A program made the position numbers and the translations under genes. From assembly GCA_963580285.1 (NCBI GenBank), contig OY757011.1:103426507-103490506 (forward strand): a DNA stretch of 64,000 nt, given 5' to 3'. Source of the DNA: Lucinisca nassula. Its lineage: Eukaryota; Mollusca; Bivalvia; Lucinida; Lucinidae. Under the pieces are notes generated by a model. That model was not told the DNA's origin and ran no database searches. It saw only the letters and a list, made by a program, of their open reading frames with translations. Positions 31,391 to 42,720 of the stretch are shown piece by piece; the stretch's first letter is position 1, and every line of letters begins with the position of its first letter.

Positions 31391-33453
31391 ATATACACAC
31401 TTTCCTTCTTCTCAGGAACCAAACGGCGACAGACCTTGAAACTTGGTATGCAGCATCGGGGACTCGGGCCCTACCGAGTTTATTCAAATGATGACCTTTG
31501 GTTGACCTTGGCCTGTTCTACGTCAAGGTAAAATTTGGTCACTTAGACATTTGTATGGAAAAAGGGCAAAACAGTGTATTTTTCTGTGGCATCAGAAATG
31601 ATATTTGTAATCAGCTGAATGGAAGTTTATCAATTCCAACGGTCAAGGTCATTTACTGACCATTATCCTGGAAGGGTCAGATTCAGTAATTTTATCTTCT
31701 TCTCAACTTAAACTGCTGGGTAGTTTGAAATCAAATTACATGTGTAGCCTCTATGGGAAGTGGGAACGAAAGTAAGGACTGGTTCACATGACCAAAATGG
31801 CCGCCATGCCCATATCTGGTAAAAACTTTTAAAAATCTTCTTCTCAGGAACCAAATTGCCGACGACCTTAAAACCTAGTATGCGGCATCGGGGACTCTGG
31901 CTCTACTTAATTTGTTCAAATGATGACCTTCGATTGACCTTGACCTGTTTTACATCGTCAATTTAGGTCACGTTGGCATTTATATGGAAAAAGGGCAAAA
32001 CAGTGGTTTTTCTGATGGCATGGTAGCCTGTGGCATCAGAAATGATATTTGCAATCAGTTGAATAGAAGTTTATCAATTCCAAAGGTCAAGGTCATTTAC
32101 TGACCTTTGTCCTGGAAGGCTCAGATTCAGTATTGTTATCTTCTTCTCAACTTAAACTGCTGGGTAGTTTGAAACCAAATTACATGTGGAGCCTCAATGG
32201 GAAGGGGGAACGAATGTTTGTTCGTAAGGACTGGGTCACATAATCAAAATGGCCGCCATTCCCATATATGGTAAAAACCTTTAAAAATCTTCTTTTCAGG
32301 AACCAAACAGCCGATGACCTTGAAACTTTGTATGCAGCATTGGGGACTTGGGCCCTACTAAGTTTGTTCAAATCATGACCTTTGGTTGACCTTAACCTGT
32401 TTTACGCCAAGGTCAAATATGGTCACTTAGACATTTGTATGGAAAAAAGGCAAAACAGTGGATTTTTCTGATTGCATGGTAGCTAGTGGCATCAGAAATG
32501 ATATTTGCACTCAGCTGAATGGAATTTTGTCAGTTCCGAAGGTCAAGGTCATTTACTGACCTTTGTCCGGGAAGGCATAGATTGAGTATTTTATCTTCTT
32601 CTCAACTTAAACTGCTGGGTCGATTGAATCCAAATTACATGTGGAGCCGCTGTGGGAAGGGGAAACGAAAGTTTGTTCGTGCCGACTGGGTCACATGACC
32701 AATATGGCCACCATGCCCATATATGGTAAAAACCTTAAAAATCTTCTTCTCAAGAACCGAACGGACGATGTCCTTGAAACTTGGTATGCAGCATCGGGGA
32801 CTCGGTCCTACCAAGTTTGTTCTAATGATGACCTTTGGTTTAATTTGACCAGTTTTGTGTCAAGGTCAAATATGGTCACTTAGACATTTGTATGGAAAAA
32901 AGTCAAAACAGTGGATGTTTCTGATTGCATGGTAGCTAGTGGCATCAGAAATGATATTTGCACTCAGCTGAATGGTATTGTGTCAGTTCCGAAGGTAAAG
33001 GTCATTTACTGACCCTTGTCCGGGAAGGCTCAGATTGAGTATTTTTTATCTTCTTCTCAACTTAAACTGCTGGGTCGATTGAATCCAAATTACATGTGGA
33101 GCCTCTATGGGAAGGGGGAATGAAAGTTTGTTCGTAAGGACTGGTCACATGACCAATATGGCTGCCATGCCCATATATGGCAAAAAACCTTTAAAGGAAC
33201 CAAATTGCCGATGACCTTGAAACTTGGTATGCTGCATTGGGGGCTCGGACCCTACCAATTTTCTTCAAATGATGACCTTTGGTTGACCTTGTTTTTTCGT
33301 TACGGTCAAATGTGGTGACATAGACAATTGTATGGAAAATTGGCAAGACAGTGGATTTTACTGATTGCATGGTGGCCTTTTGTTGTCACATGACCAAGAT
33401 GGTCACCAGCCTGTATACCTCTTGTGAGCGTAGTGGCCCATGGGCCTCTTGTT
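31391..33453 (+). repeat. Tandem block D with about 440-bp units
   Basis: Four to five units start at CTTCTTCTCAGGAACCAAAC (about 31410, 31838, 32290, 32742 and a partial near 33190), with GACCTTGAAACTTGGTATGC and CAAAGGTCAAGGTCATTTAC. Ends GTGAGCGTAGTGGCCCATGG and GCCTCTTGTT, the tandem-core tail. The AGCTCACC head is not seen. Same family as 61953-62928. Confidence 0.65.
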
Positions 33454-33639
33454 CACTTTTTACTTTTTTCACACTGTTCAGACTGGGCAGATGCTCAGAC
33501 TGAGATTAGTCTTTGCTGGACGCATAGATGAGTTTTTGTTTTGTTATGCGCAAGTTGAAATAGTCCAATTTTTTTCTTCTTTCAATCATTTCAGACGTGT
33601 TGAATTAGTCGTTCGTGGTGGACCCGGTTGTGGTTCTTT

Positions 33640-35250
33640 GGCATGACACACTGTTTCAACCTTGTCAAAAACTGTGCCAAATACCATCAATATATCTCAC
33701 AGGGTATCCAAGTTATGGTCATCACAAGATTATATTGTTTGGGGAAATAACTAAAAAAAATAAATAAAAAGTGCACCCAGAGTCATGATTTTCACACATG
33801 AAACACCTGCCTAGCATCACGTACAACTATACCAAGTCCCATCATTATGTCTCAGAGTATATGATTTTATTAGAAGGGGATATAACCCAAATACCATCGC
33901 ACTAGAGTTGTGGTTCCTGCGCATGACATGCTGTCTCAATCTTGCCAAGTATTATCCACATATCTCAAAGGGTTTCTGAGCTAGGGCCCACAAGATTTTG
34001 TCAGGGGGGTAACTCACAAACCAGTGCATCAAGAGTCGTGGTACTTGCCCGTGACAGGCTTGCTTAACTCAAACAATCAACATCACTCGAAGACTGTTGA
34101 AGATACGGCGATCAAAAGATAGTCATACAATTTTATTAGAGGGGGAGATAACCCAAATGCAATTATAACCATGACACCCAGAGTTGTGGGCCTTGTGAAT
34201 GACATGCTGTCTCGACCTTGTGAAGAAACATGCCACGTATCATCAATATACCTCAAAGGGTTTCGGAGTTATGGCCATCACAATGTTATTTTGTCAGGGA
34301 AGGTAACTCAAAACCAGTACACCAAGAGTCGCGTTTCTTGCATATGACACGTCTGCTTAACCTCATGTACAACTGTACCAAGTACTATCAAATGTCTCGA
34401 AGAATATTGGAGATATGGAGCTCAAAAGATAGTCATCCTATTTTTATTGGAATGGGGATAATTGAAATGCCATGGCACCAAGAGCTGCGGTTCTTGCACA
34501 TGTCACGCCTGCTTAATCTCATGTACAACTGTACCAAGTTCTATCAACATGTCTTCAAGAGTATGGGAGATATGGCGATCACAAGATAGTTATTCTATCT
34601 TATTGGAAGAGAGATAATTCAAATACCATGGCACCAAGAGTTGTGGCTCTTGCGCTTGACATGCTGCTTCAACCTTGTGAACAATTGTGCCAAGTTTCAT
34701 CAATATATCACTAAGGGTATTTGATTTATGGCGATCACAAGATAACAATTCTATTTTTTGAAAGAGGAGATAACTCAAATGGCATGGCACGAAGAGATTT
34801 GGTTCTAGCGCATGACATGCTGCTTCAACCTTGTGAACAATTGTACAAAGTTTAATCAATATATCTCGAAGGGTATTGAAGTTATGGCGATCACAAGATA
34901 GTCATTCTATGTTTTTTTTCGAAGGGGAGATAACTAAAAAAAACCATGGCACCAAGGGTTGTTGTTTTTGCCCATGACATGCCGTCTCAACATTGTTTAC
35001 AATTTTGTTAAGTATCATCAATATATCTCGAAGGATATTGGAGTTATAGAGATCACAAGATAGTCATTCTATTTTATTGGAAGAGGAGATAACTGAAATA
35101 CCATGGTACCCAGGATTGTGGTTCTTGCGCAAGACACGCCGTCTCAACATTGTTTACCATTGTGCCAAGTATCATCAATATACGGACGACCGGACGCCAA
35201 GCCGATCGCTATATCCCCCAAATCTATTCGGTCGGGGGATGAAAAGGAAA
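33640..35250 (+). repeat. Tandem block P with about 140-160-bp units
   Basis: About ten degenerate units share ACCAAGAGTTGTGGTTCTTG, CATGACATGCTG, CATCAATATATCTCGAAGGG and GGCGATCACAAGATAGTCAT. Ends with GGACGACCGGACGCCAAGCC and ATCGCTATATCCCCC. It is a second tandem family housed by the TIR transposon. Confidence 0.65.
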
Positions 35251-36123
35251 TTTTCTTTCACAGACTGGTCCACAGCTCTTCATTTCTTTGTATAAATTTA
35301 CATGTATATGTCTTGAACAAATAGTCCGTAACTAATCGTATTGCATTTCTGTGCAGTCTGATCAGAGTATTTGCTATGCGTCCTGTGGATGAAGAGAGAG
35401 CGTGACGATGCGACTCATTTTGTTAAATATTTCGCACCCGAAGACAGTCCTCGAAGGCTGGCTCATTTGGCCGAGTGGTTAAGACCTCTAGTCTGTAGTG
35501 CTCAAAAGGTTCAATGGCATGCAGCACACACCACATGCAATTTCTCCAAGATTTCGGGAATTTATAGGTAATTAATATTTTTACGTAGAATTGCTATTGT
35601 TTAAGCATTATCATCGTATTGCATAGACAAATATTGCAATGTACTTTTGAATAGCTTACACACATTAAAAGCGACATCCCATACAGACAAAACAAAGTAT
35701 CTTAGACAAGTTATACAGTAAATATGAGACATACCATACAGTCAGAAATTTTTTGGGATGGTCAGCCTTGCGCTTCGTGTGATTTCGTATGGAATTCTAG
35801 AGGCACTTATTTTTAATATAACTCATTATAAATTATTAATCTATCTTAAAACTGTCTTAAAAGATATTTTTCTTTCGATTAAAGCTCTCAATTGGTCGAT
35901 TTTCTGGTCACAGGTAAGGTGTGATTCTTACAAACACTAGTGATTTGCAGCTGAAAAATAGATTAAAAGCATAGAAAACGACATCTTGCCGTGCCCAAAG
36001 ATGGTCAGTATGGAAAACAAAATAAATAAAACACACTTACCAAGTTGTTTATGTCCAAAAAAAATAAATATACAAATATAGAAGACAGACCACGCACATA
36101 CACCCTCAAGGTCATAACAAAAG
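35251..36123. other. Unique interior of the TIR transposon, right
   Basis: Includes a degenerate tRNA-like head at about 35458-35520 (TTTGGCCGAGTGGTTAAGAC, AAGGTTCAATGGC), probably an old SINE. No transposase. Confidence 0.4.
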
Positions 36124-36190
36124 ACAAGGATCTGTCCACTATACAGATCGGAACATCCGGGTTAAGTGTACTGTACGCTCCCACCCAGTG
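36124..36190 (-). repeat. Right terminal inverted repeat
   Basis: Starts ACAAGGATCTGTCC, ends CGCTCCCACCCAGTG; inverse of 30783-30849 with only a few mismatches. Confidence 0.85.
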
Positions 36191-37325
36191 GTGCTGGGGC
36201 CCAAAATGCCACCGCCCCGGGGCCCTTTGGTTTTACATAGGCTTATATAGGGAAAATCTTTAAAAATCTTCTCTGAAACCAGAAGGCCCAGGTCTTTGAT
36301 ATTTGGTATGAGGCTTCATCTAGTAGACCCTTACCAAGATTGTTCAAATTATAGTGATGGAGCCGAAAATGCCCCCGCACTGGGGCCCTTTGGTTTTACA
36401 TTGGCTTATATAGGGGAAATCTTTAAAAATCTTCTTCTCTGAAACCAGAAGGCCCAGGTCTTTGATATTTGGTATGAGGCTTCATCTAGTGAACCTCTGC
36501 AAAGATTGTTCAAATTATAGCCCTGAGACCGAAAATGCCCCCGCCTCAGGGCCCTGAGAATTATATAGGGAATATCTTTAAAAATCTTCTTCTGTGAAAC
36601 CACAAGGCCTAGGTCTTTGATATTTGGTGTGAAATTTCATCTAGTGGACCTCTATCAAGATTGTTCAAATTATAGCCTTGGGGCCAAAAGTGCCCCCCAC
36701 CCGAGACCCTTTGGTTTTACATAGACTTATATAGGGAAATCTTTAAAAATCTTCTTCTCTGAAACTGCAGGGCCAATGTCTTTGATATTTGGTATGGAGC
36801 TTCATATAAAGGACCTCTACCAAGATTGTTCACATTATAGCCCTCGGGCCTCAAATGCCCCCACCCTGGGGCCCTTTGGTTTTACATGGACTTATATAGT
36901 GATACTCTTTGAAAATCTTCTTCTCTGAAACCGCAAGGCCCAGGTCTTTGATATTTGATGTGAAGCTTCATCTAGTGGACCTCCATCAAGATTGTTTAAA
37001 TTATAGCCCTGAGGCCAAAAATGCCCCTGCCCCGGGGCCATTTGGTTTTACATAGGCTTATGTTGGGAATATCTTTAAAAAAATCTCCTCTGAAACAGCA
37101 AGGCCCAGGTCTTTGATATTTGGTATGTAGCTTCATCTGGTGGATCTTTGCCAAGATTGTTCAAATTATAGCCTTTGTTGATATTTGCTATGAAGCTATC
37201 ACCTTTTTAGACCTCCCTCAAGGTTATGCACATAAAGCCCTGGGGTCAATAATGGCCCTCCCCGGGGCCCACTTGTTACTGTATGGATCAGGTGAGCGAT
37301 CCAGGGCCATCATGGCCCTCTTGTT

Positions 37326-37799
37326 CTTTAAAACAATACAAATGAATGCATTTTATGCAAAAATGCGAACAATTATGATGACAGGTAAACGAGTTTGAGA
37401 GGGATTCCCTAACTAGGTTTCGAACACTAGTTAGATCTATTTTTAGTTTGTGACAAAAATAGAATCCCCATATATGACGTTATGCGACATTCATTTTTGG
37501 CCTTGTTTTCTTAGGCCATGCCTGAATCAGAAAAAAATATGACGCTGAATACCATGCCATAAGTAACGACACTCAGAGACTATACTGTCGCCATGTATGT
37601 GTAAAGGGACAGATTTATTTTTAGATCAGAAATTCTGAACACATGTTCAGAGCGAAGGGTAAACACGAATGAAAACGACCATTTTCATAAAGTTCTGAAG
37701 CTGTATTTGGCTCCAAAAGTGTACACATGACAAAGGAGTATGCATTGAAGATAAAAACCAGAAAAAAAAATTGAGACCCGGTAGCTCAATAATGCACCT
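37326..37799. other. Non-repeat gap
   Basis: Nothing supported. Confidence 0.4.
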
Positions 37800-37990
37800 T
37801 TAACCCTTTTTGTACCAAATGGAATCTCCCTCCTTATATATAGCAGGAGTACATTTCAAATTTTAGGGGTGTCAGCTTATGTTTTCATCAAAATTAATTT
37901 GGAAAATGAATGAACTTTTAGCAAACAGTGGAGGCTCTGATCAGACTCCGCATTCTGCGGTGTCTGATCTGGGCCTGCACTGCATTACGA
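37800..37990. mobile_element. PB2 MITE, right end missing
   Basis: TTTAACCCTTTTTGTACC end, CTCCTTATATATAGCAGGAG box and palindrome GCAAACAGTGGAGGCTCTGA / TCTGATCTGGGCCTGCACTG. Cut after the palindrome. Confidence 0.6.
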
Positions 37991-38142
37991 TAACTCACCC
38001 GTGCGATATAGTGCAATTTTTACATCTCCAAAATGGCTACTTTTCTAACGAAAATCTGTGATTTTTTTCTTTTTTATACTGCAAACATAGGTTGTGGGTA
38101 CTCGTCAAGCACCTTCTGTGGCATCTGATCTGGATTTGCCCA

Positions 38143-38312
38143 GAAGCCTTTGTGGTGTAGTGGTTATGCTACTCGCCTTATAAACAAGGGATTGTGGGTT
38201 GAATCCGCGACTTCCCATACTTTCAGATGAGTCTTTAAACCAAGGTCCTTTCTCCGTATGGCCTTTAATAGCTGTTTGTGAGACGTTGAACTCAAACATA
38301 CACACACACACT
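38143..38312 (+). mobile_element. SINE S1, diverged copy
   Basis: GAAGCCTTTGTGGTGTAGTG head with worn box B (GTGGGTTGAATCCGC), body GACGTTGAACTC and (CA)n tail. Sits between two halves of a palindrome (ATCTGATCTGGATTTGCC before, CTGATCTGGGTCTTCATTG after). Confidence 0.65.
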
Positions 38313-38409
38313 GTTTGCCTTATTGGTAGCCTGATCTGGGTCTTCATTGTTTTCCATTGTCCCGGCACATGAGCCGAGTTAATGTTTTATAGATAGTTTT
38401 CTGTAACGA

Positions 38410-38708
38410 CCCCCGCCCGTCGGGGCTTGAAGAAATAGATGGGCTGCATGATGCTTCCACGCAGAGCTGAATCCTACCCGCACACAAGTACTGGTAAACC
38501 ACTTAGAGGATCTAAGCCTGCCCAGGCAAAGGGGTGCGAGTGTCGGACCGTCCATGCTTACATGTATAAACCCTATTGGTTGCATTGGGCGATAGGGCTT
38601 GTGATGTCATTTCATCTCAATGTCAGGTAAAAGTCCCGCAAAATTGGAAGCAACGTCTCCAAAATGACCTTTACAGTGTTGACGGGGACGTTAAACATCA
38701 AATCAAAC
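38410..38708 (+). mobile_element. SINE family C, full-length
   Basis: CCCCCGCCCGTCGGGGCTTG to ACATCAAATCAAAC. S2 inserted directly into its tail. Confidence 0.75.
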
Positions 38709-38720
38709 AAAATAAACAAA

Positions 38721-39057
38721 CTGGCCCCGATAGCTCAGTTGGTAGAGTGTCCGCTCCGGGGAACGGGAGGTCACGGGTTCGATCCCGGGATGCGACATAC
38801 CAAAGGTGTTAAAAATGGTACTAGCTGCTCCTCGTTTGGCACTCAGATTTATGGGGTAGAGCTAGGACTGGTCGACCCAGTGTCAGGATAATGTGACTGG
38901 GTGTTGTATCATGTAATGTGTCTGGAACATGATACTTCAGTGAGGCAGCAATATAGAAGTGAGCATTGAGCTCCCTGTCGCAACCAGACACCGTCGTGAT
39001 ATGACTGAAAAATTGTTGAAAGCGACGTTAAACCCGAATTCACACACACACACACAC
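38721..39057 (+). mobile_element. SINE S2 with 12-bp target duplication
   Basis: GGCCCCGATAGCTCAGTTGG head, GGTCACGGGTTCGATCCCGG box B, ACCCGAATTCACACAC tail. AAAATAAACAAA repeats at 38709-38720 and 39058-39069. The target was the (AAAC)-rich tail of the family C SINE. Confidence 0.88.
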
Positions 39058-39144
39058 AAAATAAACAAAATCTTTCTGTAAGTACTACTCAGACATCACA
39101 AGGACAAGAATAGCTTGGCTATGAATTACAGTAAACTTCTGCTG

Positions 39145-39373
39145 TTAACCCATTTTGTACCAGAAACCCCAAAACGGGTACCCTGGCAAACAGTGCAGGC
39201 CCAGATCAGACACCGCAGAACGCGGCGTCTGATCTGGGCCTCCACTGTCTGCTAAAAGTTCATTCATTTTCCAAATAAGTTTTGATGAAAACACAACCTA
39301 ACACCCCTAAATTTTGAAATGGACTCCTGCTATATATACCAGGAAAGATTCCATTTGGTACAAAAAGGGTTAA
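39145..39373. mobile_element. PB2 MITE, complete
   Basis: TTAACCCATTTTGTACCAGA to TTTGGTACAAAAAGGGTTAA, with palindrome CAGATCAGACACCGCAGAAC / GCGGCGTCTGATCTGGG. Best reference copy of the family. Confidence 0.85.
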
Positions 39374-39483
39374 GACCACCTAAAATTAACCCTTAAGCAC
39401 CTAGAAAAACTACATCAGAAAATGTTGTCTGCTTATGTCGTCTGTTGAATGTTTTTTCAAACTTTTTAAAAATATTTTTACAG

Positions 39484-39555
39484 GCAAACAGTGTGGGCCC
39501 AGACAGGAGCAGTCTGTAGGAGCAGTCTGATCTGGGTCCACACTGTTCGCAAAAA
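39484..39555. repeat. H3-type palindrome
   Basis: GGCAAACAGTGTGGGCCCAG against CTGATCTGGGTCCACACTGTTCGC. Confidence 0.6.
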
Positions 39556-39643
39556 ACTAGTTTTTAAGGTAAATGGCAGATGGCCAAGCAGACGACAACA
39601 GTCATGATTGGCATTTTATGTTTAAGATTAAAAGCTGATTCTG

Positions 39644-39703
39644 CAGCTGGTGTCATTCACCACTGACCTTTAGTCATGTGCATATATCATATACACACTG
39701 GGG
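39644..39703 (+). CDS. Weak exon candidate
   Basis: AGCTGATTCTGCAG acceptor-like, GGG/GTAAAAT donor-like, one open frame reading WCHSPLTFSHVHISYTHWG. No corroboration. Confidence 0.15.
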
Positions 39704-39885
39704 GTAAAATAAATGACAAGTTTATTTACTCTGGTATTTTTGGCATGCCACCAGGTTACAATTTTTTGCAAATTTTCAGAATCATGAAATTTCATAAAAC
39801 TTGTACAATTTCTGCAGTGGACTGCAGTGGATAAGTTACAGCTTGATTTTGGTATGTTAGTGCAAAATTTCTAAATTTTCTCAAT

Positions 39886-40099
39886 TTAACCCTTATCTTG
39901 CTGAATATTCATATAAGCCACACCCATTTCTGTCTATCAACCAATCAAATTGCTTGATGTAATTTATTGCTACAAATTCATAAACTGAATGTCAAACAGT
40001 GTAAATCCTGATCAGATGGATTCTTCAGAAGCCATCTGATCTGGATCTACACTGTTTCCAAAGATAGGGGGTTGTCGTGAACAGCAAGATAAGGGTTAA
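39886..40099. mobile_element. PB1 MITE, complete
   Basis: TTAACCCTTATCTTGCTGAA to CAGCAAGATAAGGGTTAA, palindrome with one unpaired site (GGATTCTTCAGAAGCC). Flanked by TTAA on both sides. Confidence 0.8.
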
Positions 40100-40124
40100 T
40101 TGTTGATTTTTAGACACCTTGCAA

Positions 40125-40432
40125 ATTTGTTTGTTTGTTTGTATTTGAGTATTTGAGTTTAATGGTCCAGTCAACACTATTTAGGTCATTTTTGAGCGGG
40201 TCAGTTTACCTATCCACACTTTTCCTGGGCAGGCTTATACATAAGCAGTTAACCAGTACAGTGCACATTCTTTTGCCAGAAACTGACAACTGCCCTTCTT
40301 GAATCAGCGGAAAGGAGAGAATGACCGTAGAAAAGATTTCATGATCAATCTCCATGAAAGCATGTTGCTGACCCTGGCAGGAATCGAACCTGCGTCCTGA
40401 TCGCCAGTCAGACGAGATTGTTGTTTTTACAG
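40125..40432 (-). mobile_element. SINE S3
   Basis: Antisense: GTTTGTTTGTATTTGAG tail, ACTTTTCCTGGGCAGGCTTA core, GAATCGAACCTGCGTCC box B complement. The head is truncated before the full box A. Confidence 0.65.
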
Positions 40433-40832
40433 CCCTTACCGGATTATTTTACTTATTATGAACTGATTGCAAATCAGGGAAAACTGGAGTACCCGGAGAA
40501 AAACCATCTGACCTACGGTTGCAGAACTTGGCATCTCACATGAGCCCTGTGCGAGTCTCAAACCACAGCAGTGACAGACTTAATGATTAACCCTTGTCCT
40601 GCTGAACCCGGATATGCCTTATCTTTGAAGTAATGTAGATCCAGATCAGATGGCTTCTGATGCAGCCATCTGATCAGGATCTACATTGTTTACCATTCAG
40701 ATTGTGAATTTGTTGCAATAATTTGCATCAAGTAATCTGATTGGTTGATAATCGGTAGTATATAAATATTCAGCAGGACAAGGGTTAATGATTAAGAGTC
40801 AGTACTGTTACTCATTAGGCCATGAAGGCCCA
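40433..40832 (-). mobile_element. tRNA-Lys-headed SINE S4 split by a PB1 MITE
   Basis: Antisense S4: body GACCTACGGTTGCAGAACTT and GGGAAAACTGGAGTACCCGG, head GATTAAGAGTCAGTACTG and TCATTAGGCCATGAAGGCCC. A PB1 MITE (40587-40788) interrupts it at TTAATGATTAA, an 11-bp string present on both sides (40580-40590 and 40785-40795). Confidence 0.7.
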
Positions 40833-40854
40833 AACTTTTTGGTGTAAAATCACG

Positions 40855-41062
40855 TTAACCCATTGCATGCGGGGAAACTCCTAAAAAGGTACCTTGGCCA
40901 ACAGTGCAGGCCCAAATCAGATGCCACAGAACACGGCGTCTGATCAAGGCCTGCACTATTTGCTGACAGAATTTTCCATCAAAAATAGAATAAAAATGAA
41001 AAAAATAGACCTGACACCCCAAATGTGAAACCACCATTCGTTGGCGTTTCAGACCCGTACTC
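40855..41062. mobile_element. PB2-related MITE
   Basis: TTAACCCATTGCATGCGGGG start, palindrome GGCCAACAGTGCAGGCCCAA with inverse, and ACCTGACACCCCAAATGTGA box. Confidence 0.5.
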
Positions 41063-41082
41063 ATATACTGCAAGAACAGTTG

Positions 41083-41155
41083 TTCTTCCCCAGAACCATT
41101 AGAGATTGGAATGCCCTTCCTGATTCAATTATTTCGACAGCTGAAGGGAGCTAAA
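41083..41155 (+). pseudogene. LINE ORF2 C-terminal remnant
   Basis: In one frame reads LQEQLFFPRTIRDWNALPDS then IISTAEGS and stop. FFPRTIRDWNALP is a typical extreme C-terminus of CR1/L2-group reverse transcriptases. No upstream RT sequence remains, so this is a strongly 5'-truncated LINE. Confidence 0.6.
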
Positions 41156-41263
41156 TTTACCTTTTTGGTTAGAGCTAGGGACTAACCTCCTGGTGTATGA
41201 ATGTCATTTGACGTGTCACCAATAACAATTCTGTCCAACATTTAGCAATGGAAAAGTCCACTA

Positions 41264-41438
41264 GTATTCACCATATTTGCATTATTTGCTGGCTCCCAGC
41301 TTGCACATTGTCAATATTGGAAAAATAGGTAACCAGACCCCCCTGACCTTTTAAGGTCAGGGGGGTCTGGTTACCTGTTTTTCCAACACCGATAACCTTC
41401 AGACTAGGAACCAGCAGATAATGCAAATAAGGTGAATA
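41264..41438. repeat. Long imperfect palindrome (foldback)
   Basis: Arms TATTCACCATATTTGCATTA and its inverse TAATGCAAATAAGGTGAATA; near-perfect centre with GACCCCCCTGACCTTTTAAG. Probably a foldback MITE; no family relation recognised here. Confidence 0.7.
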
Positions 41439-41649
41439 CAAATAAATTAGTTAAAGTTTCATCATGCAGACAGCCACAGGGCATGCATTCTATGACTGCA
41501 TGAAAATAGCTCATCATGACTGACCTTTGCAGAGCGTACCAGCAGTTAAGACTCATTTTTGTCATTTGACGTAAAGTTGCTAAGCAACAGAAGCTTTTCC
41601 TTGTTTATCACTGATTTGAAGGAAATCCAGGTAACAGTTATTTATAGAA

Positions 41650-41812
41650 AATAATATAATGTTATTAATCAAATAATTTCGTATTGGCCCAGTTACAGGT
41701 CCGAGGTCTGCTGTATTGGCACGAGGCCGAAGGCCGATGCCAATACAGCTGACCGTGGACCCGTAACTCAGCCAATTACGAAAAACTTGATTAATGACAA
41801 TTTTATTAATTG
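41650..41812. repeat. Second long palindrome (foldback)
   Basis: Arms TTATTAATCAAATAATTTCG / CGAAAAACTTGATTAATGAC, then TATTGGCCCAGTTACAGGTC / GACCCGTAACTCAGCCAATTA, centre GGCCGAAGGCC. Total about 160 bp. Confidence 0.7.
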
Positions 41813-41904
41813 ATGCAATTATAAACATGATTTATATTGGTTGACCTGGTGTAATACAGGATAGTCAATTAATAACAGCTATTCTTATCCCTGTTTGATC
41901 ATAG

Positions 41905-41970
41905 TATTTCCTCTGGGAGAGTATCTATATGGAATCTGGGCATGAATCATTTGTTTGGTTTGGCAATTAG
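41905..41970 (+). CDS. Weak exon candidate abutting a palindrome
   Basis: Acceptor-like TTATCCCTGTTTGATCATAG, then an open frame YFLWESIYMESGHESFVWFG and N, meeting a TAG where an H3-type palindrome (41966-42030) begins. Could be an exon truncated or terminated by the MITE; uncertain. Confidence 0.25.
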   Translation, partial: YFLWESIYMESGHESFVWFGN

Positions 41971-42137
41971 TGTATACCCAGATCAGACATGGCAGAACAT
42001 GGCATCTGATCAGGGTCTACACTGTTTGCTTATAGTAAGGGAATTTAAAGGTAAAAGGGAATTGTAGGACCATGTTCCAGCCAGAGATATTCAGCCCACC
42101 AGTGCAGTCAGTGCTTTGATTTTTTTCTTATCCAGCT

Positions 42138-42330
42138 TTAACCCATGTATGACAATGGAATCTTCAACCTAGTAAGTTTGGAGTGGTCCTTTTGCAATTA
42201 TAGGGGTGTCAGGTTTGTTTTAGTTTGTGGCAAATTTTACAAAAATGAATGTTCTTTAAGCAAACAGTCTGTTCTGGGTCTACACTGTTTGCCAGTGTCC
42301 CGAAAAAAGGGCGGCTAGGCATATATGGGT
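42138..42330. mobile_element. PB2-like MITE remnant
   Basis: TTTAACCCATGTATGACAAT, GGGGTGTCAGGTTTGTTTTA, half palindrome AAGCAAACAGTCTGTTCTGG. Internally deleted. Confidence 0.4.
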
Positions 42331-42555
42331 TACCTTCTGTAGAATTCTTTTGAACCCCTATGTTCATGTGAAAATTAAATCAAAGCACTGAGAGTATGGT
42401 GGGTCGATCGACTTTGAGTCTAGGTTGGGAAAATAGTCCTGAGCTGAGAATCGAACTGCTCGTTTATTTAATTTTAAGCAAGCACAGTAGTGCTGATCAG
42501 ACATCCCGTTATGTGCCATCTGATTATGTAGATTCTGTTTGCCAATGCTCAAGTG

Positions 42556-42720
42556 TACGAGCACAGTCCACCCGCCCCCGCCCATTGGGGCTTGAATAAA
42601 TAGATGTGCTGCATGATGCTTCCACGCAGAGCTGAAAGTCCCGTAACATTGGAAGTAACGTCTCCAAATGACCTATACAGTGTTGACGGGGACGTTAAAC
42701 CTTAAATCAAACAAACAAGC
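42556..42720 (+). mobile_element. SINE family C with internal deletion
   Basis: GCCCATTGGGGCTTGAATAA 5' end, then jumps from CGCAGAGCTGAAAG directly to TCCCGTAACATTGGAAG and the ACCTTAAATCAAACAAACAA tail, losing the TACTGG domain. Confidence 0.65.

Larger units (their letters stand above)
30783..36190. mobile_element. 5.4-kb transposon with 67-bp terminal inverted repeats
   Basis: The left end (30783-30849) CACTGTGTGGGAGCGTACAG and the inverse of the right end (36124-36190) CACTGGGTGGGAGCGTACAG continue matching for 67 bp with very few differences. Flanks show a GT duplication in an element C unit (ATTATAGT before, GTGCTGG after), consistent with a 2-bp target duplication. CACTG ends and 2-bp duplication suggest a CACTA/Mirage-type element, inferred only. 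No transposase frame is visible; the interior holds two tandem-repeat blocks. Confidence 0.75.
30066..37325 (+). mobile_element. Tandem-core element C, split by a TIR transposon
   Basis: Head TTTAGCTCACCTGTCACGTA with GACGAGGTGAGC, very close to element B, plus GT-rich GTCCGTGCGTCC. The ~166-bp core units are B-type (CTTCTTCTCTGAAACC, TTTGATATTTGGTATGAAGC). Tail CAGGTGAGCGATCCAGGGCC then GGCCCTCTTGTT. Units stop at 30782 and resume at 36191 in mid-unit, so the element was interrupted after insertion. Confidence 0.7.

Noticed and set aside
30783..36190. Retroviral or LTR origin for the long-terminal element
   Set aside because: The 67-bp ends are inverted, not direct, and there is no gag-pol sequence.
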